Origin: Acidimicrobiales bacterium
GTDB taxonomy: Bacteria; Actinomycetota; Acidimicrobiia; Acidimicrobiales; SHLQ01
NCBI GenBank assembly: GCA_013002375.1
Contig: JABDJW010000051.1
Location: forward strand, 1 to 17,374
Direction of reading: 5' to 3'
Length of the DNA: 17,374 nt
The notes under the pieces are model-generated. The model searched no databases, was not told the DNA's origin, and was given only the letters and a program-made list of their open reading frames with translations. Within the stretch, counting starts at the first letter, position 1. Each line of letters begins with the position of its first letter. Positions 1 to 6,328 of the stretch are shown in pieces. A program made the translations under genes and the position numbers.

Positions 1-3
1 CAT
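1..3 (-). CDS. Start codon of a riboswitch-controlled gene (runs off the left edge)
   Basis: Only the ATG (complement of CAT at 1-3) lies in the window. A GGAG ribosome-binding site sits on the minus strand at 13-10, six bases before it. A tandem glycine riboswitch lies directly upstream on the same strand. In known cases such leaders control glycine cleavage genes (gcvT, gcvP, gcvH) or glycine transporters, so the gene is probably one of these. The protein itself cannot be seen, so the product is inference only. Confidence 0.6.
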
Positions 4-32
4 GGCTGGCTCCGGGGCAGATTACCGACAGT

Positions 33-57
33 GGGGGCGCGTAACGGACACACCCCC
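33..57 (-). promoter_or_regulatory. Hairpin between glycine riboswitch and start codon (candidate expression platform)
   Basis: On the minus-strand RNA, GGGGGUGUG (57-49) can pair with CGCGCCCCC (41-33) around a 7-nt loop. This gives a nine-pair stem with two G-U wobbles. The 5' arm continues the G-run just after the P1 strand of aptamer 2 (CAGAG), so aptamer closure and this hairpin could influence each other. No U-tract follows, so a classical intrinsic terminator is not supported. Control of translation, or a structural spacer, is possible. The role is inference. Confidence 0.45.
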
Positions 58-223
58 CTCTGTCCAAAGCCTGAGAGATTGGCCGGGCGAACCCGGTTAC
101 ACCGTCGGCGGATGGCATCGTTGCCACCACTCTCCAGAGATACCGAGCGCTGCGGTCCAGGTGCCTGAGAGTTTCCGGGGGCGGTTGCTCCTTCGGCGCC
201 CCGACGAATCGGGATCTCTCCCA
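53..223 (-). promoter_or_regulatory. Tandem glycine riboswitch (gcvT-type, two aptamers)
   Basis: Read on the minus strand, aptamer 1 (about 223-150) shows GGGAGAG, then the core GCGCCGAAGGAGCAACCGC, then ACUCUCAGGC and a following UGGACCGCAG. Aptamer 2 (about 141-53) shows CUCUGGAGAGUGG, a CCGACGGUGUAACC core, AAUCUCUCAGGC and GGACAGAGGGG. The P1 helix of aptamer 2 pairs CUCUG with CAGAG. These blocks match the conserved glycine-aptamer consensus in order and spacing, and the two aptamers are joined by a short linker as in classical cooperative glycine riboswitches. The RNA leads to the ATG at position 3, so glycine probably controls that gene. Its promoter should lie in 224-455 but no clear -35/-10 pair was recognised. 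Confidence 0.95.
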
Positions 224-455
224 CAGCGTCGTAGCGGTACGTCGTGGACCTTAGCGCGTTGGGCGACGAACACTCGGGTCGTGTGGTCGAGATCGATGGT
301 CGCGGCTGCGGTTTACGCTGCGCCTTCGGACTGTGGTGGTTCCGCTTGGCTGCGACAACTGTCTGCGCGTTTGGGCTGCTGCGCTTCGTGGTGTCGCAGA
401 TACGTGGAACCGTGCCGGGATTGGGGGATCCTCGACATCGCTGAACTCAGTCCAG
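224..455. other. Intergenic stretch upstream of the riboswitch
   Basis: This gap lies between the stop of the minus-strand DUF7064-like gene and the riboswitch. It must contain the promoter of the riboswitch transcript and any terminator of the upstream gene. I found no convincing -35/-10 pair, no strong hairpin followed by T's, and no open frame with protein-like composition. Long frames crossing it also run through the riboswitch or antisense to the neighbouring gene and look spurious. Confidence 0.6.
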
Positions 456-1580
456 TCAGCTGAACAGGTCGCCGCGATCGGAGAGGCCGAGCTTCTCGAA
501 GGCGCCGAAGAACCCGTGCTCGTACAGGCCGTACCCGGTCTTGCTGTCGTAGGTGAACTCGCCGACCGAGTCGACGACGCCGTACTGGGCCAGGCCCTTG
601 ACCTCGTCGACGTCGTACTCGAGACCTTGGACAACCGACGGTCCCTGATACATGCCGTGGCGCCAGTCCGCGTCGATGCCGTAGCCGGTGCCCACCGAGA
701 TGAAGTTGGTGATGAGCGGTTTGGCCGTGATCTCGATATCGCTGTCGGAGAACCGGATCACCGACCCGGAGAGCAGCCGGCTGCCGGGAATGGTGGTGTG
801 CTGCCACATCGGTTCCCCGAGCCACTCGGTCGGCTTGGCCGGATCGCTCCAGATCAGGCGACCCTCCTGCAGTGGCCGGTTGCCGTTGTTCTCCTCGTGG
901 CACATGTAGAGGATGGCGTGATCGTCGAACAGGATCGGGCAGTAGTTCCACATGCCGCCCATCGTCGATTCTTCGAGCCGGATGCCATCGGGTTCCTTCT
1001 CGCCGACCGGACGCACCCCCCAGCTGCGGTCGCGCGACCCGCTCCAGCGATCGGGGGTGACCTCAGAGGTGTCGTCTCCGGTCGTGATCGAGCCTTCCCA
1101 CTTGCCCAGCTGCGCGAAGCGCTGGGTGTCGAACACCACCTTGCCTTTCGAGCGAAGGTACTGCCTCGGTTCTTCGACGGCGGGAACGGCGGCGGTCCAG
1201 GTGACGTCCATCGCCACGTTGTGCTCGTTCGGTTCGCACACGACCCGCAGCTTCTGGAGCGGCTCGATGATTTCGACCCGGATCGGACCAACCGAGATGT
1301 CCATCCGGTCGTCGAGTTCGGCCGAAGCCCTGACGATGCGCTGCTTGCCCTTTGCGGTGACGGCGAGGAAGGCGTCCTTCACCCCGAGGTTGGGGTACAT
1401 GCCGATGCCGAAGATCGCGAACAGCTCGTCGCTGCTGCCGTGCAGGTTGAAGTAGTAGCGGTCGTAGAAGTTCCGGTCGCTGGTCGCGACGTGGCGAATG
1501 AACTCCGAGGTTTGATGCACGGGGTAGTCGTCCCACGACGACAGCGCTCCCTCATCGAACATTCCGGCTGCGGCGCCCAT
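456..1580 (-). CDS. DUF7064-like / CrtC-AttH-type lipocalin-fold protein
   Basis: A 374-residue protein without a signal peptide or membrane segment. The N-terminal part has an aromatic YYFNLHG block (residues 42-48) and a glycine-rich FGIGMYPN block (57-64). The centre has GSRDRSWGVRP (about 181-191). This 'RDRSWG.R' signature recalls uncharacterised actinobacterial and proteobacterial proteins assigned to DUF7064/DUF7065, which are related in fold to hydroxyneurosporene hydratase CrtC/AttH. Family assignment is from memory of the motif; no reaction can be assigned. The start is supported by an AGGGGG ribosome-binding site about nine bases upstream. The gene is last of a same-strand run (selenoprotein, hydrolase, glycine-zipper protein), separated from the previous stop by 90 bp. 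A TACGGT box at 1622-1617 in that gap could be its own -10. Its family often sits near CoA/lipid metabolism genes, which fits this neighbourhood. Confidence 0.85.
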   Translation of the reverse strand: MGAAAGMFDEGALSSWDDYPVHQTSEFIRHVATSDRNFYDRYYFNLHGSSDELFAIFGIGMYPNLGVKDAFLAVTAKGKQRIVRASAELDDRMDISVGPIRVEIIEPLQKLRVVCEPNEHNVAMDVTWTAAVPAVEEPRQYLRSKGKVVFDTQRFAQLGKWEGSITTGDDTSEVTPDRWSGSRDRSWGVRPVGEKEPDGIRLEESTMGGMWNYCPILFDDHAILYMCHEENNGNRPLQEGRLIWSDPAKPTEWLGEPMWQHTTIPGSRLLSGSVIRFSDSDIEITAKPLITNFISVGTGYGIDADWRHGMYQGPSVVQGLEYDVDEVKGLAQYGVVDSVGEFTYDSKTGYGLYEHGFFGAFEKLGLSDRGDLFS

Positions 1581-1670
1581 GTTGCTTTCCCCCTGCTGGT
1601 TGGAGTTGTGCGCCGTACCGTAGCGACAGCGCCCAGGCCAAGGGAAGTCGCCAAAGGAAGGTAGCGGGTA

Positions 1671-1895
1671 CTACGGGCTCGCCGCTCCGCCATTGCCGTC
1701 CGGACCCTGCTTGCGTTTCTCGGTCCAGTACCCCACGCCGGCGCCGATCACGCTGCCGCCGAGTATCGCCGGGGCGGTCGGCAGTGCGGTCAGCCCTCCG
1801 ACGGCGAGACCGAGGAGCCCGCCGGCGATGGTGCCGACCCGGAAACCGACGGCGGGATCCCAGGGCGTGCGGCCGGAAGGGAGTTGACGGGTCAT
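1671..1895 (-). CDS. Small glycine-zipper membrane protein
   Basis: A 74-residue protein. Residues about 15-57 form one or two hydrophobic stretches rich in small residues (GTIAGGLLGLAVGG and ILGGSVIGAGVG), the pattern of glycine-zipper segments that pack in membranes. A basic TEKRKQG stretch follows and then a short polar tail. No enzymatic motif is present. The ATG at 1895 lies 17 bp after the hydrolase stop, and a GGGA element lies a few bases upstream, so it is probably co-transcribed with the hydrolase. Longer frames through this start run antisense-like out of frame across the hydrolase gene and were not used. Function unknown; the membrane location is inferred from composition only. 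Confidence 0.7.
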   Translation of the reverse strand: MTRQLPSGRTPWDPAVGFRVGTIAGGLLGLAVGGLTALPTAPAILGGSVIGAGVGYWTEKRKQGPDGNGGAASP

Positions 1896-1912
1896 GGGTG
1901 TCCCATTCGTTG

Positions 1913-2803
1913 CTACGGCCGGACCCGGGGAGTCGAGTGCTCCCAGTCGGCGATGAGTGTGCGCAAACCGGTCAGCAAGATCAGTGGTTGGTCGAGCATC
2001 ATGTGGTGCCCAGCTGAGGGGAGCTCGATCACCGGGGCGACGCGGCCGAGGAGTTCGTACATGTACTGGCCGATGTCGGGGGTCACCAGGCCGTGTTCTG
2101 CGCCGAAGATGGCGACCCGGCAGGTGATCTGCGGGATGAGCAGCGCCGGCTCGCTTCGTTGCGGCATGAACAGGTTGGGATCGAACTTCCAGGTGAACCC
2201 GCCCTCGACCGGTTTGAGCGATCGGCGCCCCACGTAGTCCATGACGTAGGGCAGGTAGTTCTTCTGGGCCGGGATGGTCCGGAACTTCGAGACCGCCAGG
2301 TCGATGTCCGGATAGACCTTCGGGGTCTTGAAGGCATCGGTCGACCGGGCCGCGGCGACCTCGGGGTCGGGTCTGGAAACCGGCGAATCGAGGATGATCG
2401 CCCCGGCCAGCGCATCGGGATGCAGGGCAGCCGTGGCCATGGTGACGAACCCGCCCATGCTGTGCCCGATCACGACCGGCTTGCCGGAGAAACCGGCGTC
2501 GGCGGCCACCGCCACGACCTCGTCGGTCCAGGTGGCCAGCTGGTACCGTTCGCCCACCCGATGATCGCTGTCGCCGTGGCCGGAAAGGTCGAGAGCGACG
2601 ACGCGGTATTCGTCCGCGAACAGCGGTACCAGGTAGCTCCACCAGTGGGCGTTGGCCGCACCGCCGTGGACGAAGACCAGCCCCGGGCGATCGCGGTCAC
2701 CCCACGCCAGGTAGTTGATGGCCGCCCCGGCGACGTCGATCGTGCGGATCTCGGGTTCGAGCGCGGTGGCTCGGCGAAACCACGAGGGCGCTTGCGTCGT
2801 CAC
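1913..2803 (-). CDS. Alpha/beta hydrolase
   Basis: A 296-residue cytoplasmic alpha/beta-hydrolase fold protein. It shows the oxyanion HGG (46-48), the DLSGHGDS turn after strand 4 (72-79), the nucleophile elbow GHSMGG with Ser115, and the late catalytic histidine in SAGHHMMLDQP (His266 or His267). The acid after strand 6/7 is less clear; the segment FGAEHGLVTPD (233-243) offers Glu or Asp. The family hydrolyses esters, amides, C-C bonds or epoxides; no substrate is evident. The start is GTG at 2803, chosen because it overlaps the selenoprotein stop in a GTGA (4-nt) arrangement, implying translational coupling. The 18-residue lead into the first strand is normal for the family. Tight linkage suggests it acts on the same substrate or product as the reductase-B-like selenoprotein, which is inference. 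Confidence 0.93.
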   Translation of the reverse strand: MTTQAPSWFRRATALEPEIRTIDVAGAAINYLAWGDRDRPGLVFVHGGAANAHWWSYLVPLFADEYRVVALDLSGHGDSDHRVGERYQLATWTDEVVAVAADAGFSGKPVVIGHSMGGFVTMATAALHPDALAGAIILDSPVSRPDPEVAAARSTDAFKTPKVYPDIDLAVSKFRTIPAQKNYLPYVMDYVGRRSLKPVEGGFTWKFDPNLFMPQRSEPALLIPQITCRVAIFGAEHGLVTPDIGQYMYELLGRVAPVIELPSAGHHMMLDQPLILLTGLRTLIADWEHSTPRVRP

Positions 2804-3720
2804 CGCGGCCGCCCCGGCGCCGTCGCCTGGGCCGTGCGTCGGGCATCCCCCCACGCCCGCATGTCGTCCAGGTTCTCCGGTCTGATCTCCATGTAGTTGG
2901 CCCGCCAGGCGATGTCGGCCGCGGGTTCGGTCGTCCAAACCGAAGCGCTCTGCACCGTCGTGCGGGGCGCGGTGGCCGATTCGAGCAACGTGAGCGTCTC
3001 CTCGAGCACCGCCGCTTGGTCCTCGACGTCGTCGGGCCGACCGCAGGGATTGCCCAACGGGTAGTCGACGAACAGGAACCGGGGCACGCCACATTGCTCG
3101 ACGATGTCGCGAGCGCTTCCCACGACGACCGTCGGGAAACCCCGGGTTTCGAGTTGGCGGGCGACCAGACCGACCGTCTGGTGACAGACCGGTCAAAGCG
3201 GCACGAGCACCACGACGTCGACCTCGTCGTCGTCGCACCATCGGGCGATGGTCTCGGCGTCGGCGTTGGTCTGGCGTTGGCTGTAGTTCGTCGGCGCCCC
3301 GAAGAACCGTGGGGCTGTCGATCCGATCCGGCCCGCCGCGGCCGCGGCGGCCAGTTGTGCGATCGGGAGAAACGTCGCGACGTCGTCGGTGTGGGTGGCG
3401 TCCTTGTCCCACGACAGGTCATCGGTGAACATGCGAGAGGGGATCGGGTCGACTGGCTGGGCGTAGGGAGCCTTGGTGGTCAGCGGGAAGAACTCGACGT
3501 CGTCCGACCCGGCCAAATCCTCGTGGTGGGGGTAGCTCGTCGTGATGATGCCCACCCGGCATTGGGCGAGCGGCTTGGGCAGGGGAGCGAACGGGGAGTC
3601 GGCATTGGTCGCCCACCGGTAGGGCTGCTCGTAGCCACAGGCGGCGTAGTACTCGCGGCTCCTGTCGATGTAGCTGACTGCATGGCGATGGGCTCCGGGG
3701 AGCGCAGGCTTCGAACGCAT
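2800..3720 (-). CDS. Selenocysteine-containing glycine/sarcosine/betaine/D-proline reductase B-family protein (UGA read-through)
   Basis: Two minus-strand frames, 3720-3196 and 3192-2800, are in phase and split only by one TGA at 3195-3193. Reading it as selenocysteine gives 306 residues with Sec176 in the context VLVPL-U-PVCHQTVGLVAR, a UxxC redox pair with Cys179. Sequence on both sides is coherent: IDRSREYY (18-25) and PYRWA (33-37) at the N-terminus, VGIITTSYP (56-64), then VGSARDIVEQCG and FVDYPLGNPCG after the UGA. This resembles the selenoprotein-B reductase (GrdB/PrdB-like) family, members of which carry Sec or Cys here. Known clostridial members reduce glycine, betaine or proline with pyruvoyl partners. 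No partner subunit is present here, so the substrate is unknown. The start ATG at 3720 is preceded by TACGGT seven bases upstream, fitting a leaderless transcript. The stop overlaps the hydrolase start. Alternative: a degraded Cys-form gene with a nonsense mutation. Confidence 0.82.
3164..3195 (-). promoter_or_regulatory. UGA (Sec) codon with candidate bacterial SECIS hairpin
   Basis: The UGA is at 3195-3193. Downstream, ACCAGAC (3182-3176) pairs perfectly with GUCUGGU (3170-3164) around the loop GGUCG. The loop begins 17 nt after the UGA and starts with G, which meets the usual bSECIS rules (spacing of roughly 16-37 nt, G in the first loop positions). A competing hairpin pairs GACC-GUCUG, beginning inside the UGA, with CAGAC-GGUC around UCAC, with one bulged G. 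The structure is read by eye; no folding energy was computed. Confidence 0.6.
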
Positions 3721-3727
3721 GGACGCC

Positions 3728-3733
3728 ACCGTA
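3728..3733 (-). promoter_or_regulatory. -10 box (TACGGT) of the selenoprotein operon
   Basis: TACGGT on the minus strand ends seven bases before the ATG at 3720. This fits the TANNNT -10 of an actinobacterial leaderless transcript and supports the start choice. No clear -35 was found. Confidence 0.5.
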
Positions 3734-3762
3734 GCGAGTCTGCGAGCCATGACGGTTCTGCC

Positions 3763-3768
3763 TACACT
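3763..3768 (+). promoter_or_regulatory. -10 box (TACACT) of the DUF35/thiolase unit
   Basis: TACACT ends seven bases before the GTG at 3776, fitting transcription initiation at or very near the start codon. It decides between this GTG and the upstream in-frame ATGs at 3719 and 3749. The latter would place the -10 box inside the coding region. No clear -35 was found. Confidence 0.55.
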
Positions 3769-3775
3769 GCAAGCC

Positions 3776-4231
3776 GTGAGCACGAAACCCCAGCTACCCG
3801 CGGTCGATGGTCTGTTCACCACCGACGATCCACCGCACCTCATCGGCGGCAAGGTCCCCGGGCGGGAGAGCTACTTCTTTCCGAAGCACCTGGGCGGCGG
3901 CGATCCGCACGCCGAACCCGGTGCCGAACTCGAAGAGGTCGCGCTGAGTCGCCGGGGCAAGGTGTGGTCCTTCACCAACAGCGCGTACCCGCCACCGCCC
4001 CCGTTCGTCGTCACCGAGCCCTACGAGCCGGTCGTGATCGCGGCCGTCGAACTCGAAGCGGAGAAGATGGTGGTCCTGGGCCAAGTGGTCGACGGACTCA
4101 CGGTGGACGATCTCGAGGTCGGGATGGAAATGGAGCTCGCTGTCGGCCCGCTCTACGAGGACGACGACAACGTCTATCTCACCTGGAAATGGAAGCCGGC
4201 CGAGCCCGAAGCAGCAGCGGAGTCGAACTGA
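3776..4231 (+). CDS. DUF35-type OB-fold protein lacking the zinc ribbon cysteines
   Basis: A 151-residue protein with the layout of DUF35 (Zn-ribbon plus OB-fold) proteins. An N-terminal helix region (GLF... LIGGKV, 12-27) leads into the place of the rubredoxin-like ribbon, here ESYFFPKHLG (31-40). The OB-fold follows, with LSRRGKVWSFTNSAYPPPPPF (58-77), VVIAAVELE (86-94) and the VGMEMELAV strand (115-123). The protein contains no cysteine, so no zinc can be bound in the usual way. DUF35 proteins act as partners of thiolase-fold enzymes, channelling or positioning acyl-CoA substrates, as ChsH2 does with the steroid aldolase Ltp2. The stop codon overlaps the thiolase ATG (TGATG), so a complex with it is very likely. 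The GTG start is chosen from the leaderless -10 box just upstream. Confidence 0.85.
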   Translation: MSTKPQLPAVDGLFTTDDPPHLIGGKVPGRESYFFPKHLGGGDPHAEPGAELEEVALSRRGKVWSFTNSAYPPPPPFVVTEPYEPVVIAAVELEAEKMVVLGQVVDGLTVDDLEVGMEMELAVGPLYEDDDNVYLTWKWKPAEPEAAAESN

Positions 4232-5418
4232 TGGAAGAAATCGCGATTCTCGGTGTCGGCATGCACCCCTGGGGCAAGTGGGGGCGCAACTTCGTCGACT
4301 ACGGCGTGGTCGCGGCCCGAGATGCGCTGGCCGACGCCGACGTGGCCTGGACCGACGTCGGCTTCGTCTCCGGCGCCATCACGGTTCGCAACGGCTACCC
4401 CGGCTATGTCGCCGGCTCGACCTTCGCCAATGCCTTGGGCTTCACCGGCTGTCAGGTCGCCAGTTCCTACGCGGCTTGTGCGTCGGGCGCCACCGCGCTG
4501 AGTGTGGCCCGGGGGCACATCCTCTCCGGCGCGTGCGATGTCGCCCTCGTGGTCGGTGCCGACACGACACCCAAGGGGTTCCTCGCCCCCAACGAGGGCG
4601 ATCGACCCGACGACATCGATTGGCTTCGCTTCCGCATGGTCGGGGCCACCAACCCGGTCTTCTTCGCGTTGCACGCCCAACGGCGAATGGCGCTGTACGG
4701 CGCGACCAAAGAGGACTTCGCCCTGGTCAAGGTCAAGAACAGCCGCCACGGCGCGACCAACCCGCGGGCCCGTTTCGCCAAGGAATTCACCGCTGAGGAC
4801 GTCGCCAACTCGCCCACGGTGAGCGATCCGCTTCGGCTGCTCGAGATCTGTGCGACCAGCGACGGCGGCGCCGCCATGGTTGTTTCGTCGATGGAGTACG
4901 CCAAGAAGCACGGCCACACCGATCCGGTACGGGTCAAGGGCATCTCACTGGTCACGCCGACGTACCCCGACACCGTGCTCGACCTGCCGTACCTGGCCAC
5001 CGATGCCGGCGCGGCCGGCGACGTACCCGAGCGCGGCTTCAAGGATTCGATCGGCGACGCCGTCTACGCCGAGGCCGGCATCGGACCCGACGAGGTCGAC
5101 GTCGCCGAGGTCTACGACCTGTCCTCGGCCCTCGAACTCGACTGGTACGAGCAGATGGGCTTCTGTGCTCCCGGCGAAGCCGAGCAGCTGTTGCGTGACG
5201 GCGTCACCTCGCTGGGAGGACGCCTGCCGGTCAACCCGAGCGGTGGATTGGGAGCCTTCGGCGAGGCCGTGCCGGCCCAGGCCATCGCCCAGGTGTGCGA
5301 ACTCACCTGGCAGTTGCGGGGCGAGGCCGAGGGGCGCCAGGTCGAGGGCGCGCGCGCTGGCGTCACCGCCAATCAAGGGCTGTTCGGGCACGGCTCGTCG
5401 GTCCTGGTGGCGCGCTGA
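4231..5418 (+). CDS. Thiolase-fold enzyme (SCP-x/Ltp-like acyl-CoA thiolase or aldolase)
   Basis: A 395-residue thiolase-superfamily protein. The nucleophile motif YAACASGATAL is present with Cys83. The two other usual active-site elements are altered: the HDCF-type motif of SCP-2 thiolases is EVYDLSS with Tyr295 in place of His, and the C-terminal NxxGGxxxxGHP motif is NPSGGLGAFGEA with Glu345 in place of His. The second catalytic Cys near the C-terminus (CxGxG) is also absent (NQGLFGHG, 381-388). Such lipid-transfer-protein-type members work with a DUF35 partner; Ltp2 of steroid degradation is an aldolase that uses tyrosines and not thiolysis. This enzyme may thus cleave or form C-C bonds in an acyl-CoA by an aldol or non-classical route, although the retained Cys83 leaves thiolase or acyl-transfer chemistry possible. 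The ATG overlaps the DUF35 stop by one base. Confidence 0.9.
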   Translation: MEEIAILGVGMHPWGKWGRNFVDYGVVAARDALADADVAWTDVGFVSGAITVRNGYPGYVAGSTFANALGFTGCQVASSYAACASGATALSVARGHILSGACDVALVVGADTTPKGFLAPNEGDRPDDIDWLRFRMVGATNPVFFALHAQRRMALYGATKEDFALVKVKNSRHGATNPRARFAKEFTAEDVANSPTVSDPLRLLEICATSDGGAAMVVSSMEYAKKHGHTDPVRVKGISLVTPTYPDTVLDLPYLATDAGAAGDVPERGFKDSIGDAVYAEAGIGPDEVDVAEVYDLSSALELDWYEQMGFCAPGEAEQLLRDGVTSLGGRLPVNPSGGLGAFGEAVPAQAIAQVCELTWQLRGEAEGRQVEGARAGVTANQGLFGHGSSVLVAR

Positions 5419-5471
5419 GCGGCCCGTGTAGCTTGGGGGCTCGGCGTTCCCCAACCCCTCAGGATGTAGAG

Positions 5472-6302
5472 ATGACGCACTTGGTCGTGATGGCCGCAGG
5501 CCTCGGTTCCCGTTTCGGCGGTGACAAGCAGTTGGTCGACGTTGGCCCGAACGGCGAAGCGTTCCTCGACTACGGCATCCGGGGGGCGGTTGCCGCTGGG
5601 GTGACCGATGTCGTGGTCATCGTCCGCAGCGAAATCGAAGCGACCCTGCGCGAGCACCTCGCCCAGCATCACGGCCCGGAGGTCAACATCGAGTTCGTCC
5701 TCCAGGATCAACACGGCCCCGATCGAGCCAAGCCGTGGGGAACGGCCCACGCGGTACTCACCGCGGCCCCGCTGGTGACCGGCCGCTTCCTGGTCGTCAA
5801 TGCCGACGACTACTACGGCGACGACAGCTACCAGCAGGGCTTCGACGCCTTGGCCGCGGCCGACGATGACGAAGCGATCATCGTCGCCTTCCGGCTCGAG
5901 AACACCCTGCCGCCGGCCGGCAGCGTGTCGCGCGGGGTGTGCGCCGCGGATGCGGACGGCTTCCTGACCGAACTGGTCGAGACCCACGGAATCGAGCGCG
6001 GCGAGGACGGCGTGATCCGCAGCACCGACCCCGAAGGCGAACACCCGGGCGACACCTTGGTGTCGATGAACATGATGGCCTTCCCCAGCTGGCTGATGAC
6101 CGAGCTGGAGAGCGGTTTCGAGACCTTTCTGGCCGAACACGGTGACGAACCGAAGACCGAATTCCTGCTGCCCGACGTCGTGGCCAAGCTGCAGTCCGAA
6201 GGCCGTCTGAAGGTCCGTGTCGTCGAGACCGCCGAGCAGTGGATTGGTGTCACGAACCCGGACGATCTAGAACCGGCTCGGGAAGCACTCGCCAACAAGT
6301 AA
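5472..6302 (+). CDS. Sugar-phosphate nucleotidyltransferase-like protein
   Basis: A 276-residue protein with a Rossmann-like NTP-transferase fold. The nucleotide-binding loop MAAGLGSRFGGDKQ (residues 7-20) matches the GxGxRxG...K signature. The segment KPWGTAHAV (87-95) matches the GTxHAV block that contacts the base or sugar. The NADDYYGD motif (110-117) supplies the metal-binding aspartate Asp112. Such enzymes couple a sugar-1-phosphate (or other phosphate) to NTP, releasing pyrophosphate. The exact sugar and nucleotide are not readable. The family is common as a stand-alone gene in actinobacteria. The ATG at 5472 has AGGATGTAGAG upstream as a plausible ribosome-binding site. It lies 53 bp after the thiolase and 26 bp before the enoyl-CoA hydratase, so it may be part of a loose plus-strand unit, without an obvious shared pathway. 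Confidence 0.88.
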   Translation: MTHLVVMAAGLGSRFGGDKQLVDVGPNGEAFLDYGIRGAVAAGVTDVVVIVRSEIEATLREHLAQHHGPEVNIEFVLQDQHGPDRAKPWGTAHAVLTAAPLVTGRFLVVNADDYYGDDSYQQGFDALAAADDDEAIIVAFRLENTLPPAGSVSRGVCAADADGFLTELVETHGIERGEDGVIRSTDPEGEHPGDTLVSMNMMAFPSWLMTELESGFETFLAEHGDEPKTEFLLPDVVAKLQSEGRLKVRVVETAEQWIGVTNPDDLEPAREALANK

Positions 6303-6328
6303 CCACCTCACCTTCGCAGGAGCCCGCC

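Noticed and set aside
2..463. Plus-strand 153-codon frame at the left edge
   Set aside because: It runs across the minus-strand glycine riboswitch and has Ser/Arg/Trp-rich, non-protein-like composition; no ribosome-binding site.
333..1664. Plus-strand 443-codon frame opposite the DUF7064-like gene
   Set aside because: Antisense shadow, rich in Ala/Val/Arg/Asp/His as expected from reading GC-rich genes backwards; the minus-strand protein has real motifs.
2093..2896. Plus-strand frame opposite the alpha/beta hydrolase
   Set aside because: Antisense shadow; no family signature, and the minus strand holds a complete catalytic set.
3193..3195. Nonsense mutation or sequencing error as the reason for the TGA in the reductase-B gene
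   Set aside because: Cannot be excluded, but the frame stays open and coherent on both sides, the TGA precedes PVC in the UxxC position, and a SECIS-like hairpin follows; Sec is the more economical reading.
3016..3775. Long plus-strand N-terminal extension of the thiolase frame
   Set aside because: It lies antisense to the selenoprotein and out of frame with the DUF35 gene; the ATG at 4231 overlapping the DUF35 stop is the sensible start.
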